From positions 1 through 64,000 of the forward strand of contig JAFTPO010000057.1 in assembly GCA_017463225.1 (NCBI GenBank): a DNA stretch of 64,000 nt. Reading direction: 5' to 3'. Of this stretch, positions 17,403-25,641 are shown in pieces. Numbering within the stretch: position 1 is the first letter of the stretch; the number at the start of each line of letters is the position of its first letter. Position numbers and translations under genes: made by a program. The DNA is from Lachnospiraceae bacterium. GTDB taxonomy: Bacteria > Bacillota > Clostridia > Lachnospirales > Lachnospiraceae. The notes beneath the pieces were generated by a model. The model did no database searches, was not told the origin of the DNA, and saw only the letters and a list, made by a program, of their open reading frames with translations.

Positions 17403-18503
17403 ATGAAAAAGAATTTAAAGAAGCTTGGTATCGTGGTTTCTATTATGGTCAGTATGGTATTTACCACAGCTTGTGGAGACAAGAAGATAGATCAAAAGGC
17501 AGTTGATGCTATGGTTGATAAGTATTCTGCATACTGTACATTAGGTGAGTACAAGGGTGTAGAGTATGAGGAGGTTAAGACTGAGATAACAGATGAGGAT
17601 GTTCAGTATCAGGTTGACAGTCTTCTTGAGAGATATGCAACAAGTACAGAGATTACCACAGGAACAGTTGCTGATGGAGATACTGTAAATATTGATTATG
17701 CCGGAAGAATAGAGGGAGAACTTTTCGATGGAGGTTCAGCCCAGGGAACAGAGCTTATCTTAGGCTCAGGTATGTTTATTCCTGGCTTTGAGGAGCAGAT
17801 AATGGGTCACGAGATTGGAGAGACTTTTGATATCAATGTTGAGTTTCCTGAAGATTATACTGCTGAGTTAGCCGGAAAGGTGGCAGTGTTTACTATCACA
17901 CTTAACAGCAAGGTAGAGAAGACTTATCCTGAGTATAACGATGACTTTGTAGCGGCAAATACAGATCAAAAGACTGTTGCTGAGTATGAGGAGTTTATCC
18001 TTAATACTATGAATGAGAACGCAGCAGAGAGTGATGCAAATTATAACAAGTCAGCAGTTATGACTGCAGTTATTGAGGCGTCAACTGTTAATGAGTATCC
18101 ACAGAAGGAGTCAGAGGAGCTTATTGACGAGACAGTTAAGCAGGTAGAGGTTATGGCAGAAAGTAGTGGTTACGACCTTCAGACTTATGTAACTGTGGTA
18201 TATGGTATGTCATCAGTGGATGCTTTTAGAGAGTATGTTGGAGAGATAGTTAAGTCATATATGACTGAGAAGATTGTGGTATGTGCCATCGCTAAGGCTG
18301 AGAACATTACAGTTACAGATGAGGAGATAGCAGCGTACAAGGTAACTATGATGGAAGACCTTGGAATTACAGATGAAGAAGTATTTTACGAGAACTACAC
18401 TGATGAGGATGTTGCATATTACGCTTTAGCAGAGAATGTTGTAGAGTATATTCTTGAGAATGCAACACCTGTAGAGGCAACAACTACAGAGGCTGCCCAG
18501 TAA
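17403..18503 (+). CDS. Trigger-factor-like FKBP isomerase lipoprotein
   Basis: 366-residue exported lipoprotein with signal helix (~8-20) and lipobox TTAC at Cys24. Residues ~75-170 are an FKBP-type isomerase domain (GDTVNIDYAGRIEGELFDGG, then a LILGSGMFIPGFEEQI segment and TFDINVEFPEDY), and ~180-350 are helical and resemble the C-terminal arms of trigger factor. The ribosome-binding N-terminal domain of cytoplasmic trigger factor is replaced by the signal peptide, so it should act on proteins outside the membrane. A Thr/Glu/Ala tail ends the protein. It is a single-gene unit, divergent from nrdD. Confidence 0.87.
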   Translation: MKKNLKKLGIVVSIMVSMVFTTACGDKKIDQKAVDAMVDKYSAYCTLGEYKGVEYEEVKTEITDEDVQYQVDSLLERYATSTEITTGTVADGDTVNIDYAGRIEGELFDGGSAQGTELILGSGMFIPGFEEQIMGHEIGETFDINVEFPEDYTAELAGKVAVFTITLNSKVEKTYPEYNDDFVAANTDQKTVAEYEEFILNTMNENAAESDANYNKSAVMTAVIEASTVNEYPQKESEELIDETVKQVEVMAESSGYDLQTYVTVVYGMSSVDAFREYVGEIVKSYMTEKIVVCAIAKAENITVTDEEIAAYKVTMMEDLGITDEEVFYENYTDEDVAYYALAENVVEYILENATPVEATTTEAAQ

Positions 18504-18559
18504 GAAAAATAATTAGGATATTATAAGATTATTAATCGAAAATATATGTGAGATGATGA

Positions 18560-18589
18560 TTGACAATTAGAACCCATAAATGTTATGAT
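18560..18589 (+). promoter_or_regulatory. tRNA-Leu promoter
   Basis: TTGACA (18560-18565), 18-nt spacer, TATGAT (18584-18589) with TGT before the -10. It starts transcription about 8 nt upstream of the tRNA. Confidence 0.78.
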
Positions 18590-18603
18590 GCTATAGGCTT
18601 AAT

Positions 18604-18687
18604 GCAGCTGTGGCGGAATTGGCATACGCGCATGATTCAGGTTCATGTCCACGTAAGTGGGTTCGGGTTCAAGTCCCGTCAGCTGCA
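18604..18687 (+). tRNA. tRNA-Leu (anticodon CAG)
   Basis: The 84-nt sequence folds into a class II tRNA. The acceptor stem is GCAGCTG/CAGCTGC plus discriminator A, the D arm contains the GGCGGAATTGG leucine signature, and the anticodon stem CATGA/TCATG encloses loop TTCAGGT with anticodon CAG (reads CUG). A long variable arm is present, and the T arm is CGGG-TTCAAGT-CCCG. The 3' CCA is not encoded. Confidence 0.95.
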
Positions 18688-18689
18688 CG

Positions 18690-18740
18690 AAACAAAAACA
18701 CGCAAGGCTTTATTTGCAAGGCTTTGCGTGTTTTTGTTTG
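18690..18740 (+). terminator. Terminator after tRNA-Leu
   Basis: AACAAAAACACGCAA pairs with TTGCGTGTTTTTGTT over 15 bp, with further pairing inside the loop, three bases after the tRNA; the 3' arm supplies the U-tract. Confidence 0.88.
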
Positions 18741-18776
18741 TACAATCTGTGCCCCTTTTGGTCCCCTCATTTTTAC

Positions 18777-18805
18777 TTTTATAATTTGGTATTATGTGTT
18801 ATAAT
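18777..18805 (+). promoter_or_regulatory. galE promoter
   Basis: TATAAT (18800-18805) with an extended -10 TGT. The 17-bp-spaced -35 (TTTTAT) is weak. Confidence 0.55.
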
Positions 18806-18848
18806 CTATAGGAATGTTTTGAAATTTTTGTGTGGAGGAAATTATAAT

Positions 18849-19871
18849 ATGAATATATTGGTAACCGGTGGAGCGGGATTTATAGGAAGTCATACCTGCG
18901 TGGAGCTTATAGAAGCAGGATATAAGGTTGTTGTTTTGGACAATCTCATTAATTCCAGCAAGGAGGCAGTGAGAAGAGTAGAGCAGATAACAGGAACTAT
19001 TATACCATTTTATCCTGTGGATTTGTTGGATGTGGAAGGCTTAGAGAAGGTTTTTGAGACTGAGAGCATAGATGCGGTTATACATTTTGCAGGACTTAAG
19101 GCGGTGGGAGAGTCTGTTGCTAAACCTTGGGAATATTATAATAACAACATAACCGGAACATTAAATCTTTGTAAGGTTATGAGAGATCACGGAGTTAAGA
19201 ATATTATTTTCAGTTCGTCAGCAACTGTTTACGGAGACCCTGCTGAGATACCTATCACTGAGAATTGTCCTAAGGGACAGATAACTAATCCTTACGGTCA
19301 TACCAAGAGCATGTTAGAGCAGATGCTCTCTGATATATATAAGGCAGATAATGAGTGGAATGTGGTTCTTCTCAGATACTTTAATCCTATCGGTGCCCAC
19401 GAAAGTGGTCTTATAGGTGAGGATCCAAGCGGAATACCTAATAATCTGGTTCCTTACATAGCTAAGGTGGCTGTAGGTAAGCTGGAGTGCCTTGGTGTAT
19501 TTGGAAATGATTATCCTACACCGGACGGTACAGGAGTTAGAGATTATATTCACGTAGTGGACTTGGCTAAAGGCCATGTAAAAGCCCTTAAGCGTATAGA
19601 GGATAAGACAGGACTTTCTATATATAACTTAGGAACAGGTCAGGGCTATAGTGTGCTTCAGGTGGTTAAGGCATATGAGAAGGCCTGCGGAAAGCCTATA
19701 AATTATGAGATTAAGCCTAGACGTGCCGGTGATATAGCTACCTGCTATGCAGATCCTGCTAAGGCTAAGGAGGAGCTAGGCTGGGAGGCTATGTATGACA
19801 TAGACAGAATGTGCCAGGATTCATATAGATGGCAGAGTATGAATCCTAACGGCTATGGTTCAGGAAATTAA
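18849..19871 (+). CDS. galE: UDP-glucose 4-epimerase
   Basis: 340-residue short-chain dehydrogenase-fold enzyme interconverting UDP-glucose and UDP-galactose (or the GlcNAc forms) with bound NAD. The Rossmann motif TGGAGFIG is at 6-13, catalytic Tyr149 and Lys153 are in PYGHTK, the serine of the SSSATVYG segment is present, and RYFNPIGAH follows. The reading frame is open back across the tRNA to 18657, but GGAGG at 18833-18837 and the family N-terminus place the start at 18849. Usual length. The next gene starts 36 nt later in the same direction. Confidence 0.95.
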   Translation: MNILVTGGAGFIGSHTCVELIEAGYKVVVLDNLINSSKEAVRRVEQITGTIIPFYPVDLLDVEGLEKVFETESIDAVIHFAGLKAVGESVAKPWEYYNNNITGTLNLCKVMRDHGVKNIIFSSSATVYGDPAEIPITENCPKGQITNPYGHTKSMLEQMLSDIYKADNEWNVVLLRYFNPIGAHESGLIGEDPSGIPNNLVPYIAKVAVGKLECLGVFGNDYPTPDGTGVRDYIHVVDLAKGHVKALKRIEDKTGLSIYNLGTGQGYSVLQVVKAYEKACGKPINYEIKPRRAGDIATCYADPAKAKEELGWEAMYDIDRMCQDSYRWQSMNPNGYGSGN

Positions 19872-19907
19872 TGAGTAACTATTGATATATAAGCTACAGA
19901 GGTTTGT

Positions 19908-21623
19908 ATGAGTAAAAGAGTATCCCGTAGAAAACTTAAGATGGATAAGGAAGCTATCAAGAAGCTTGTTCATAAGAGCAGAAAGAAGTATTATCATAAG
20001 CTTCCAAGCTTTGTGGAAAAGAGCTTTGAGGTGGATGAGCTTAAGGATGCGGGCTGTAAGAGCTATCGCCTGGTCCCTAAGACAGGCTTCGATGGAGAGT
20101 ATATTATCTACCTGTATGGAAGTGGTATGTGTAAGAATATCACCGTGGAGCAGTGGAAGATGGTCACTAATCTGGCACTGGAGACAGGAAAGGGACTTTA
20201 TGTGCCTATGTACCCTTTGGCACCGGAAGCCTCCTGTAGAGAGCTCTTTGATATGGTGTGCAGATCCTACGATAATTTCTCCAAGGGCTTTGATGTGGAG
20301 AAGATTATTCTATTAGGAGATTCTTCGGGAGCAGGTCTTGCATTATCCCTTACACATTTGGCGTGGGATAACGGACTTAGAAAGCCTGACCAGCTTATTA
20401 TGCTGTCACCGGCTATGGATACAGAGTTTTTCGATAAGGAGCTGGAGAGTCAGGTTGTGGAGAATCTGTCCTACGAGGACAAATACTTCTTCAGTGAGGG
20501 AGCAAAGGATTTCATAAATACCTACTGGGTAAAGGATTATGCGGTAAAAACCATATACACCAGCCCTTATTATGAGGATGATTTGACGGATATATGTGAC
20601 GATATGGTTTTGTTTTCCGGAACCTACGATATGTTTAACTGTTATGCCAGAAGCTTTTATAACAGAGCCAAGGCACAGGGAATAAATATACGATTCTTTG
20701 AGTTTGAGGAGGAGAATCATAATTTTATAATTCACTCCAAGTCACAGGATGCCCTTATGGCTTACAGATACTTAGTGGATGTAGTTGGTGGAACCTACAA
20801 GGCTTCTGTGCCTGATTTGTTACCACTTAAGGATATATCTGATTGGACTAAGACTTATCCTGAGGTGATGAAGGATGACTGGACTATGAAGTTCATCTTT
20901 GAGAATAAGAAATCTCTGGCAGGGGTGAAGATACCGAAGAAGGCTGAATATAAAAATCTAATGAATATGGCAAGATACTCAGCCTGTGACAATATGGTTA
21001 AGCGATATATAAATCAGTATCCAAACTGTACTGTAATCAATATTGGTTGCAGACTTGACAATATGTTTAAACGAGTGGATAACGGAAGAATCAAGTGGTA
21101 CAGTATAGATAACCATAATACTATGGCAGTTAGAAGACGTATGTATGGAGTTAATTCCAGAGAGATTACCGTTGGACGAAGTGAGGGTGATTTGTCCTGG
21201 ATTGGCGAGATAGAGTGTAAGCGTAATCAGGGAGTTTTGTTTGTGTGTAACGATGCATTTAACTTTATGACACCAAGTGTGGTGCGTCTTATGTTTGATA
21301 CGCTTTTAGAGAAATTCCCGGGCTGTGAGATGGTATTTACCACAACTACAGCAGGGGTTGCAACTCTGTACAATATGAAGCTTGGTAAGGGAGTGTTGAA
21401 GCGTAGAAAACGCAAATTCTTTATCAATGATGCTCATAAGTTCTTAAGTGAGTGGAATCTGGAATATAGGATTATGGATGAGATTCCTCTTAAAAATTAT
21501 TTGGAGCCAATTAAGAAGAAAAAGTTAAAGACACGATTTGGACTTGCATACAATGGACTTACGTACAATCATAAGATAATTAGAGCAAAGTTCGGCAGTG
21601 AAAAGTACCAGATGAATATATAG
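19908..21623 (+). CDS. Alpha/beta-hydrolase fused to LCM-type methyltransferase-like domain
   Basis: 571-residue two-domain protein. Residues ~55-300 look like a hormone-sensitive-lipase-type alpha/beta hydrolase: oxyanion region YGSG in place of HGGG, nucleophile Ser139 in GDSSGAG, and plausible Asp241 (GTYDMF) and His271 (ENHNF). Residues ~320-560 resemble the leucine carboxyl methyltransferase/PKS O-methyltransferase family: ARYSACDNMV, a short VINIGCRLDNMF segment that fits the SAM loop, and the acidic YSIDN strand end. No signal peptide or membrane helix was seen, so it should be cytoplasmic. Substrate unknown. It follows galE by 36 nt and ends at a terminator. I did not recognise this fusion as a named family. 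Confidence 0.72.
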   Translation: MSKRVSRRKLKMDKEAIKKLVHKSRKKYYHKLPSFVEKSFEVDELKDAGCKSYRLVPKTGFDGEYIIYLYGSGMCKNITVEQWKMVTNLALETGKGLYVPMYPLAPEASCRELFDMVCRSYDNFSKGFDVEKIILLGDSSGAGLALSLTHLAWDNGLRKPDQLIMLSPAMDTEFFDKELESQVVENLSYEDKYFFSEGAKDFINTYWVKDYAVKTIYTSPYYEDDLTDICDDMVLFSGTYDMFNCYARSFYNRAKAQGINIRFFEFEEENHNFIIHSKSQDALMAYRYLVDVVGGTYKASVPDLLPLKDISDWTKTYPEVMKDDWTMKFIFENKKSLAGVKIPKKAEYKNLMNMARYSACDNMVKRYINQYPNCTVINIGCRLDNMFKRVDNGRIKWYSIDNHNTMAVRRRMYGVNSREITVGRSEGDLSWIGEIECKRNQGVLFVCNDAFNFMTPSVVRLMFDTLLEKFPGCEMVFTTTTAGVATLYNMKLGKGVLKRRKRKFFINDAHKFLSEWNLEYRIMDEIPLKNYLEPIKKKKLKTRFGLAYNGLTYNHKIIRAKFGSEKYQMNI

Positions 21624-21624
21624 C

Positions 21625-21669
21625 AAAAGGCGCTGTCATAACTATCTATGACGGCGCTTTTAATATTTT
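21625..21669 (+). terminator. Terminator
   Basis: GGCGCTGTCATA and TATGACGGCGCT pair (one G-U) around a 6-nt loop, followed by TTTTAATATTTT, two bases after the previous stop. Confidence 0.85.
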
Positions 21670-21699
21670 GGGCATAAGCCCTGTGGGAGGATTTTGATA

Positions 21700-22461
21700 T
21701 TGGAGAATATACTAACAGCTAATAATTTGATAAAAACCTTCGAAAAGCATGAGAAGAAGCAGAAGAAGGTAAGCTTTAATGCAGTGGATGATATATCACT
21801 GCAGGTTGGACAGGGGGAGATTGTAGGTGTATTGGGACCTAACGGAGCTGGTAAAACAACGCTGCTTAGGATGCTTGGTATGCTTATGCAGCCTACATCA
21901 GGAAGCATTACTATGACAGTGGATGGTGAGCAACTTACCGACGTCACAAGGATTAAGGCAAATATAGGTTACTTGTCCGGAAATACAAAGCTGTACGGAA
22001 GACTGAGTACCAGAGAGCTACTGGAGATATTGGGAAATATATATGGTATGGATAAGCAGGCCATAGACGAGCGCATAGAAGCTATATCCAAGGTGCTTAA
22101 TCTGGAGAATTTTATAGACAACAGAATAGAGAAGCTTTCTACCGGTCAAACTCAGAGAGCATCCATATCAAGATGTCTGATACACAGTCCAAAGCTATAT
22201 ATATTTGACGAGCCTACACTGGGCCTGGATATAATAAGCAGCAACTCCATCATAGAGTTTATGAAGCAGGAGAGGCAGCAGGGGAAGACTGTGCTTTATT
22301 CCACTCATTATATGGAGGAGGCAGAATATCTCTGTGACAGAGTAGTACTTATAGACAAGGGGAGAATAGTGGCTCAGGGTACCATAGATGAGCTTTCACA
22401 GCTTACCGGAAAAAACAAGCTTAGAGATATATTCAACAGCCTTATAAAGGAGGTGGAGTAA
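21700..22461 (+). CDS. NatA-like ABC transporter ATPase
   Basis: 253-residue ATPase with Walker A GPNGAGKTT, signature LSTGQTQRA and Walker B YIFDEPTLGLD. The signature starts LSTGQ rather than LSGGQ, as in NatA and related exporters. Two TTG codons (21694 and 21700) are candidate starts; GGGAGG at 21685-21690 spaces better with 21700. It is followed two bases later by the permease-protease fusion, so together they form a NatAB-like exporter, a family linked to sodium or small-molecule extrusion. Confidence 0.88.
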   Translation: MENILTANNLIKTFEKHEKKQKKVSFNAVDDISLQVGQGEIVGVLGPNGAGKTTLLRMLGMLMQPTSGSITMTVDGEQLTDVTRIKANIGYLSGNTKLYGRLSTRELLEILGNIYGMDKQAIDERIEAISKVLNLENFIDNRIEKLSTGQTQRASISRCLIHSPKLYIFDEPTLGLDIISSNSIIEFMKQERQQGKTVLYSTHYMEEAEYLCDRVVLIDKGRIVAQGTIDELSQLTGKNKLRDIFNSLIKEVE

Positions 22462-22463
22462 TC

Positions 22464-24506
22464 ATGAATAGCAGAATTGTTAAGCAGCTTTTTAAGAAGG
22501 AAATGCTGGATGTTTTACGAGATAAAAAGACAGTGCTGATGATGGTGATTGTTCCACTGATTGTCTATCCATTGATTCTTATTCTTGGTATGCAGGTTAT
22601 GACCGGTGTCAGTCAGGAGATGGCCAAGAGTACATATAAGATAGCAGTGGTGGGACAGTGCAAGGAGCAGTATATAAGTCTGTTCAAGGATGTAGATGAA
22701 AGTACATATTCAGTTGAGATAGTGACAAGTGACAGCTTAGAGCAGGATTTGCTTAAGGGAGATGTGGATTGTTATCTTGAGATTACAGAGGATGAAGCTA
22801 CAGGCGTTGAAAATGTAAATATATACTATCTTTCAGCCTCATCAAGATCAAATTACGCAGTGGATGTGGCATATGAGATTATAAAGGATTATTCAAGGGC
22901 GAAAACTGAGGCTATGCTTGTGGATGCAAACCTTGATCCTGAGCTGGTGCTTAGTCCCATAAAGCTTGAGTATGTTGATAAGTCAACTGCAGAGGAGTCT
23001 ACAGGAAGCCTGCTTGGCTCTATGTTACCTTTTATGCTGGTGGTAAGTATACTTATGGGAACTATGTATCCTGCCATTGACACTACTTCAGGAGAGAAAG
23101 AGAGAGGAACCCTAGAGACGGTGCTGACCCTTCCGGTAACCAGCAGAGAGCTTATATTTAGTAAGTTTTTAGCAGTGTCAATATTTGGTATAGCATCAGC
23201 ATTGCTCAATATTCTATCTATGTGTGGCGTTATGGCATATATGATGAATATGATGAAGACTATGGGGGCAAATTCTTTTGATGGAGTTGATATAGGCAAA
23301 TTTGTTGGACCTATGCTTATAGGAACTCTTTGTGTATTTGCCTTTGCGGTGTTTGTCAGTGCTCTTTCTATGTGCGTGTGTGCATTTGCAAAAAGCTACA
23401 AGGAGGCAAATAATTACATTACGCCGGTGACGCTGGTGGTAATGCTTGCATCATTTGTGTCATTTTTACCGAATGTAGAGCTTACTAAAAATATGGCCCT
23501 TATTCCGGTAGTAAATATATGTCTGCTTTTAAGAGATTTGCTGGTGTTTAAGTTTAACTACCTTAATGTACTCATAGTCCTTTTGAGCAATGTAATATAT
23601 GGAATTATGGCAACCTTGGTGCTTGGAAGAATATATAACAGTGAATCTGTAATGTTTGGAGACGGACAGTCAGGTATACAGCTTTTTGAAAAACGTTCAA
23701 ATATGAAGAAGGGTGGAGTGCCTACCTTAGGGGATTGCGGCTTTGTTGTAGTGCTTATGGCATTTATATACCTGTATGTTGGAAGCAGTCTTCAGCTTCA
23801 GCTTGGAGCTACAGGCTTGGTGTTAAGTCAGCTTCTATTTGTGGCTGTTCCGCTGGTTATCGCAATATACTCTAAGAAGAGCCTGATAGAAACCTTCAAG
23901 CTAAGAATTGGTAGTGTTAAGAAGTTAGTAGGCGGAGTACTTTTGGGAGTGGGAGTAATAGTTGCAGGACTTGTAATATCAGTAATATCATCCTATATCT
24001 TTGCGGAGAGTGCAGGAGCATCTCAGGAAGGTCTTATGAGCTTTGTGCCGGAGAGCTTTCTGGCAGGATTGCTGGTTATAGCTCTTACTCCTGCTATATG
24101 TGAGGAAATGTTCTTTAGAGGTTACGTGTTTGCAGCTCTTGAGAATAAGCTAAAGATTGTCACAGCTATATTGATAAATGGTGCTTTGTTTGGTGTGTTT
24201 CATATGAGCTTGGCAAAGTTTGTGGGAACAGCATTTTTAGGAGCAATGCTTTGCTACATAGGATATAAGACCAGAAGTATTCTTCCTGGAATTATAATCC
24301 ATTTTATGAATAATGCATTCTCATGCCTCTTGCTTTACTATCCTGATAAGATGGTGAGGCTTATGCCTGTGCTGGGTGATGGAGAGTCATCTGAGAGAAT
24401 GGTTAGCGGAGCCATAGTTATTGTTGCAGGTTTATTGTGCGGAATTATAGGTCTTATGCTTCTTAGCAAAAATTCGTCGAAAATTCTGGAAAATGAAAAA
24501 ATTTAA
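22464..24506 (+). CDS. ABC-2 permease fused to CPBP intramembrane protease
   Basis: 680-residue membrane protein. Residues ~1-400 are a NatB-type ABC-2 permease with an N-terminal helix, a large extracytoplasmic loop (~50-185), the GEKERGTLETVLTLP cytoplasmic helix typical of the family, and five more helices. Residues ~430-670 are a CAAX/CPBP-family intramembrane metalloprotease: EExxxR at E547-R552 in CEEMFFRG, then FGVFHMS and HFMNNAF supplying the metal-binding residues. The partner ATPase ends 2 bases upstream. Such fusions occur in Firmicutes; the protease may process a transported or resisted peptide, but this is inference. Confidence 0.87.
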   Translation: MNSRIVKQLFKKEMLDVLRDKKTVLMMVIVPLIVYPLILILGMQVMTGVSQEMAKSTYKIAVVGQCKEQYISLFKDVDESTYSVEIVTSDSLEQDLLKGDVDCYLEITEDEATGVENVNIYYLSASSRSNYAVDVAYEIIKDYSRAKTEAMLVDANLDPELVLSPIKLEYVDKSTAEESTGSLLGSMLPFMLVVSILMGTMYPAIDTTSGEKERGTLETVLTLPVTSRELIFSKFLAVSIFGIASALLNILSMCGVMAYMMNMMKTMGANSFDGVDIGKFVGPMLIGTLCVFAFAVFVSALSMCVCAFAKSYKEANNYITPVTLVVMLASFVSFLPNVELTKNMALIPVVNICLLLRDLLVFKFNYLNVLIVLLSNVIYGIMATLVLGRIYNSESVMFGDGQSGIQLFEKRSNMKKGGVPTLGDCGFVVVLMAFIYLYVGSSLQLQLGATGLVLSQLLFVAVPLVIAIYSKKSLIETFKLRIGSVKKLVGGVLLGVGVIVAGLVISVISSYIFAESAGASQEGLMSFVPESFLAGLLVIALTPAICEEMFFRGYVFAALENKLKIVTAILINGALFGVFHMSLAKFVGTAFLGAMLCYIGYKTRSILPGIIIHFMNNAFSCLLLYYPDKMVRLMPVLGDGESSERMVSGAIVIVAGLLCGIIGLMLLSKNSSKILENEKI

Positions 24507-24517
24507 AGGAAACTTGG

Positions 24518-24546
24518 TTGAGTAAGTGAAAATAATATGCTAGAAT
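24518..24546 (+). promoter_or_regulatory. Promoter for the GH25 gene
   Basis: TTGAGT (24518-24523), 17-nt spacer, TAGAAT (24541-24546) preceded by TGC (extended -10). Confidence 0.7.
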
Positions 24547-24628
24547 AAAATTGTATATTTGTACAATTCGTTTTGTAGAAAATACTAAATTATGTTTTGA
24601 AATGGGAGAAAGCTCCCATAGGAGATAT

Positions 24629-25579
24629 ATGCAACGAACACAGCTAATTAAATACCTTCTTGTGGTGGCGTCGGTGATTATGCTGGTTATGATTGGTGTG
24701 ATTATTGGTATCAACATAAAGAAGGATAAGGATACATATCCCAGATTAGTGATTCCTAATCAGCTTGCATGGACCTTTAAACCTGGGGAAGAGGCGGCTA
24801 AGATAGAGGATAACTACTGGAGATTTGCGGAGGCAAGCTATATACTTATAGGAGAGTATCCTAATTATGAATACTATAAGATAGCTCCGGGAGCCCCTAG
24901 AAATGACTATGTTAAGGAAAATTTTTATATAGAAAATGGCAATGAAATGTACTATCATAACGAGGCCGGCGAAAGACAGACTACCATAACCATTGATGTG
25001 TCAGAGTTTCAGGGAGATATCGACTGGCAGCAGGTTAAGGATGAGGGTGGCGTAGATATGGCCATCGTAAGAGTGGGCTACAGAGGATATAGTGGTGGCT
25101 CTATTAATGAAGACAGTATGTTTTATGACAATGTATCAGGAGCCAAGGAAGCAGGACTAAAGGTGGGAGTGTACTTTTACAGTCAGGCAATTAACTACGA
25201 CGAGGGTGTAGAAGAGGCTCAGTTTGTGCTGTCTAATATTGCGGGGCTTGGTATAGATGGTCCGGTGGTTATAGATACTGAGGATGCCTTTGCTGAGGGT
25301 GCCAGAACTAATGGTATATCTATACAGGATAGAACTGACAGTGTGGTGGCATTTTGTGAAACTGTTAAGGCTTCAGGCTATGAGCCTATGATATATGCCA
25401 ATAGGAATTGGTATGCAGCCAGTCTTGATATGAGCAGGTTATGTCATTACAAGCTCTGGCTTGCACAGTATTCTAATATGCCAAGCTTTCCATATCAATA
25501 TGTGGGCTGGCAGTACACAGATACAGGTTTTGTATACGGTGTTGAGGGCTCTGTTGATATGAATGTTTGGTTTGAATAA
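24629..25579 (+). CDS. Membrane-anchored GH25 muramidase
   Basis: 316-residue protein with one N-terminal membrane helix (~6-28, no lipobox) and an extracytoplasmic glycoside hydrolase 25 domain (~118-316). The family's acidic residues are visible: Asp123 in TIDVSEFQGDIDW and the Asp216-x-Glu218 pair in VVIDTEDAF. GH25 enzymes cleave the beta-1,4 bond between MurNAc and GlcNAc. An anchored chromosomal copy suggests wall remodelling rather than phage lysis. The frame is open from 24551, but AGGAGAT at 24620-24626 selects the ATG at 24629. Confidence 0.9.
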   Translation: MQRTQLIKYLLVVASVIMLVMIGVIIGINIKKDKDTYPRLVIPNQLAWTFKPGEEAAKIEDNYWRFAEASYILIGEYPNYEYYKIAPGAPRNDYVKENFYIENGNEMYYHNEAGERQTTITIDVSEFQGDIDWQQVKDEGGVDMAIVRVGYRGYSGGSINEDSMFYDNVSGAKEAGLKVGVYFYSQAINYDEGVEEAQFVLSNIAGLGIDGPVVIDTEDAFAEGARTNGISIQDRTDSVVAFCETVKASGYEPMIYANRNWYAASLDMSRLCHYKLWLAQYSNMPSFPYQYVGWQYTDTGFVYGVEGSVDMNVWFE

Positions 25580-25641
25580 GAAATATTCTACACATAGATA
25601 TAAATTATGTCTTTGATAACAGATGAGGAGATGATAGGTAT

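Noticed and set aside
18657..18848. Longer galE reading frame starting inside the tRNA
   Set aside because: It would overlap the tRNA and its terminator; a good GGAGG site and the family's usual N-terminus fit ATG 18849.
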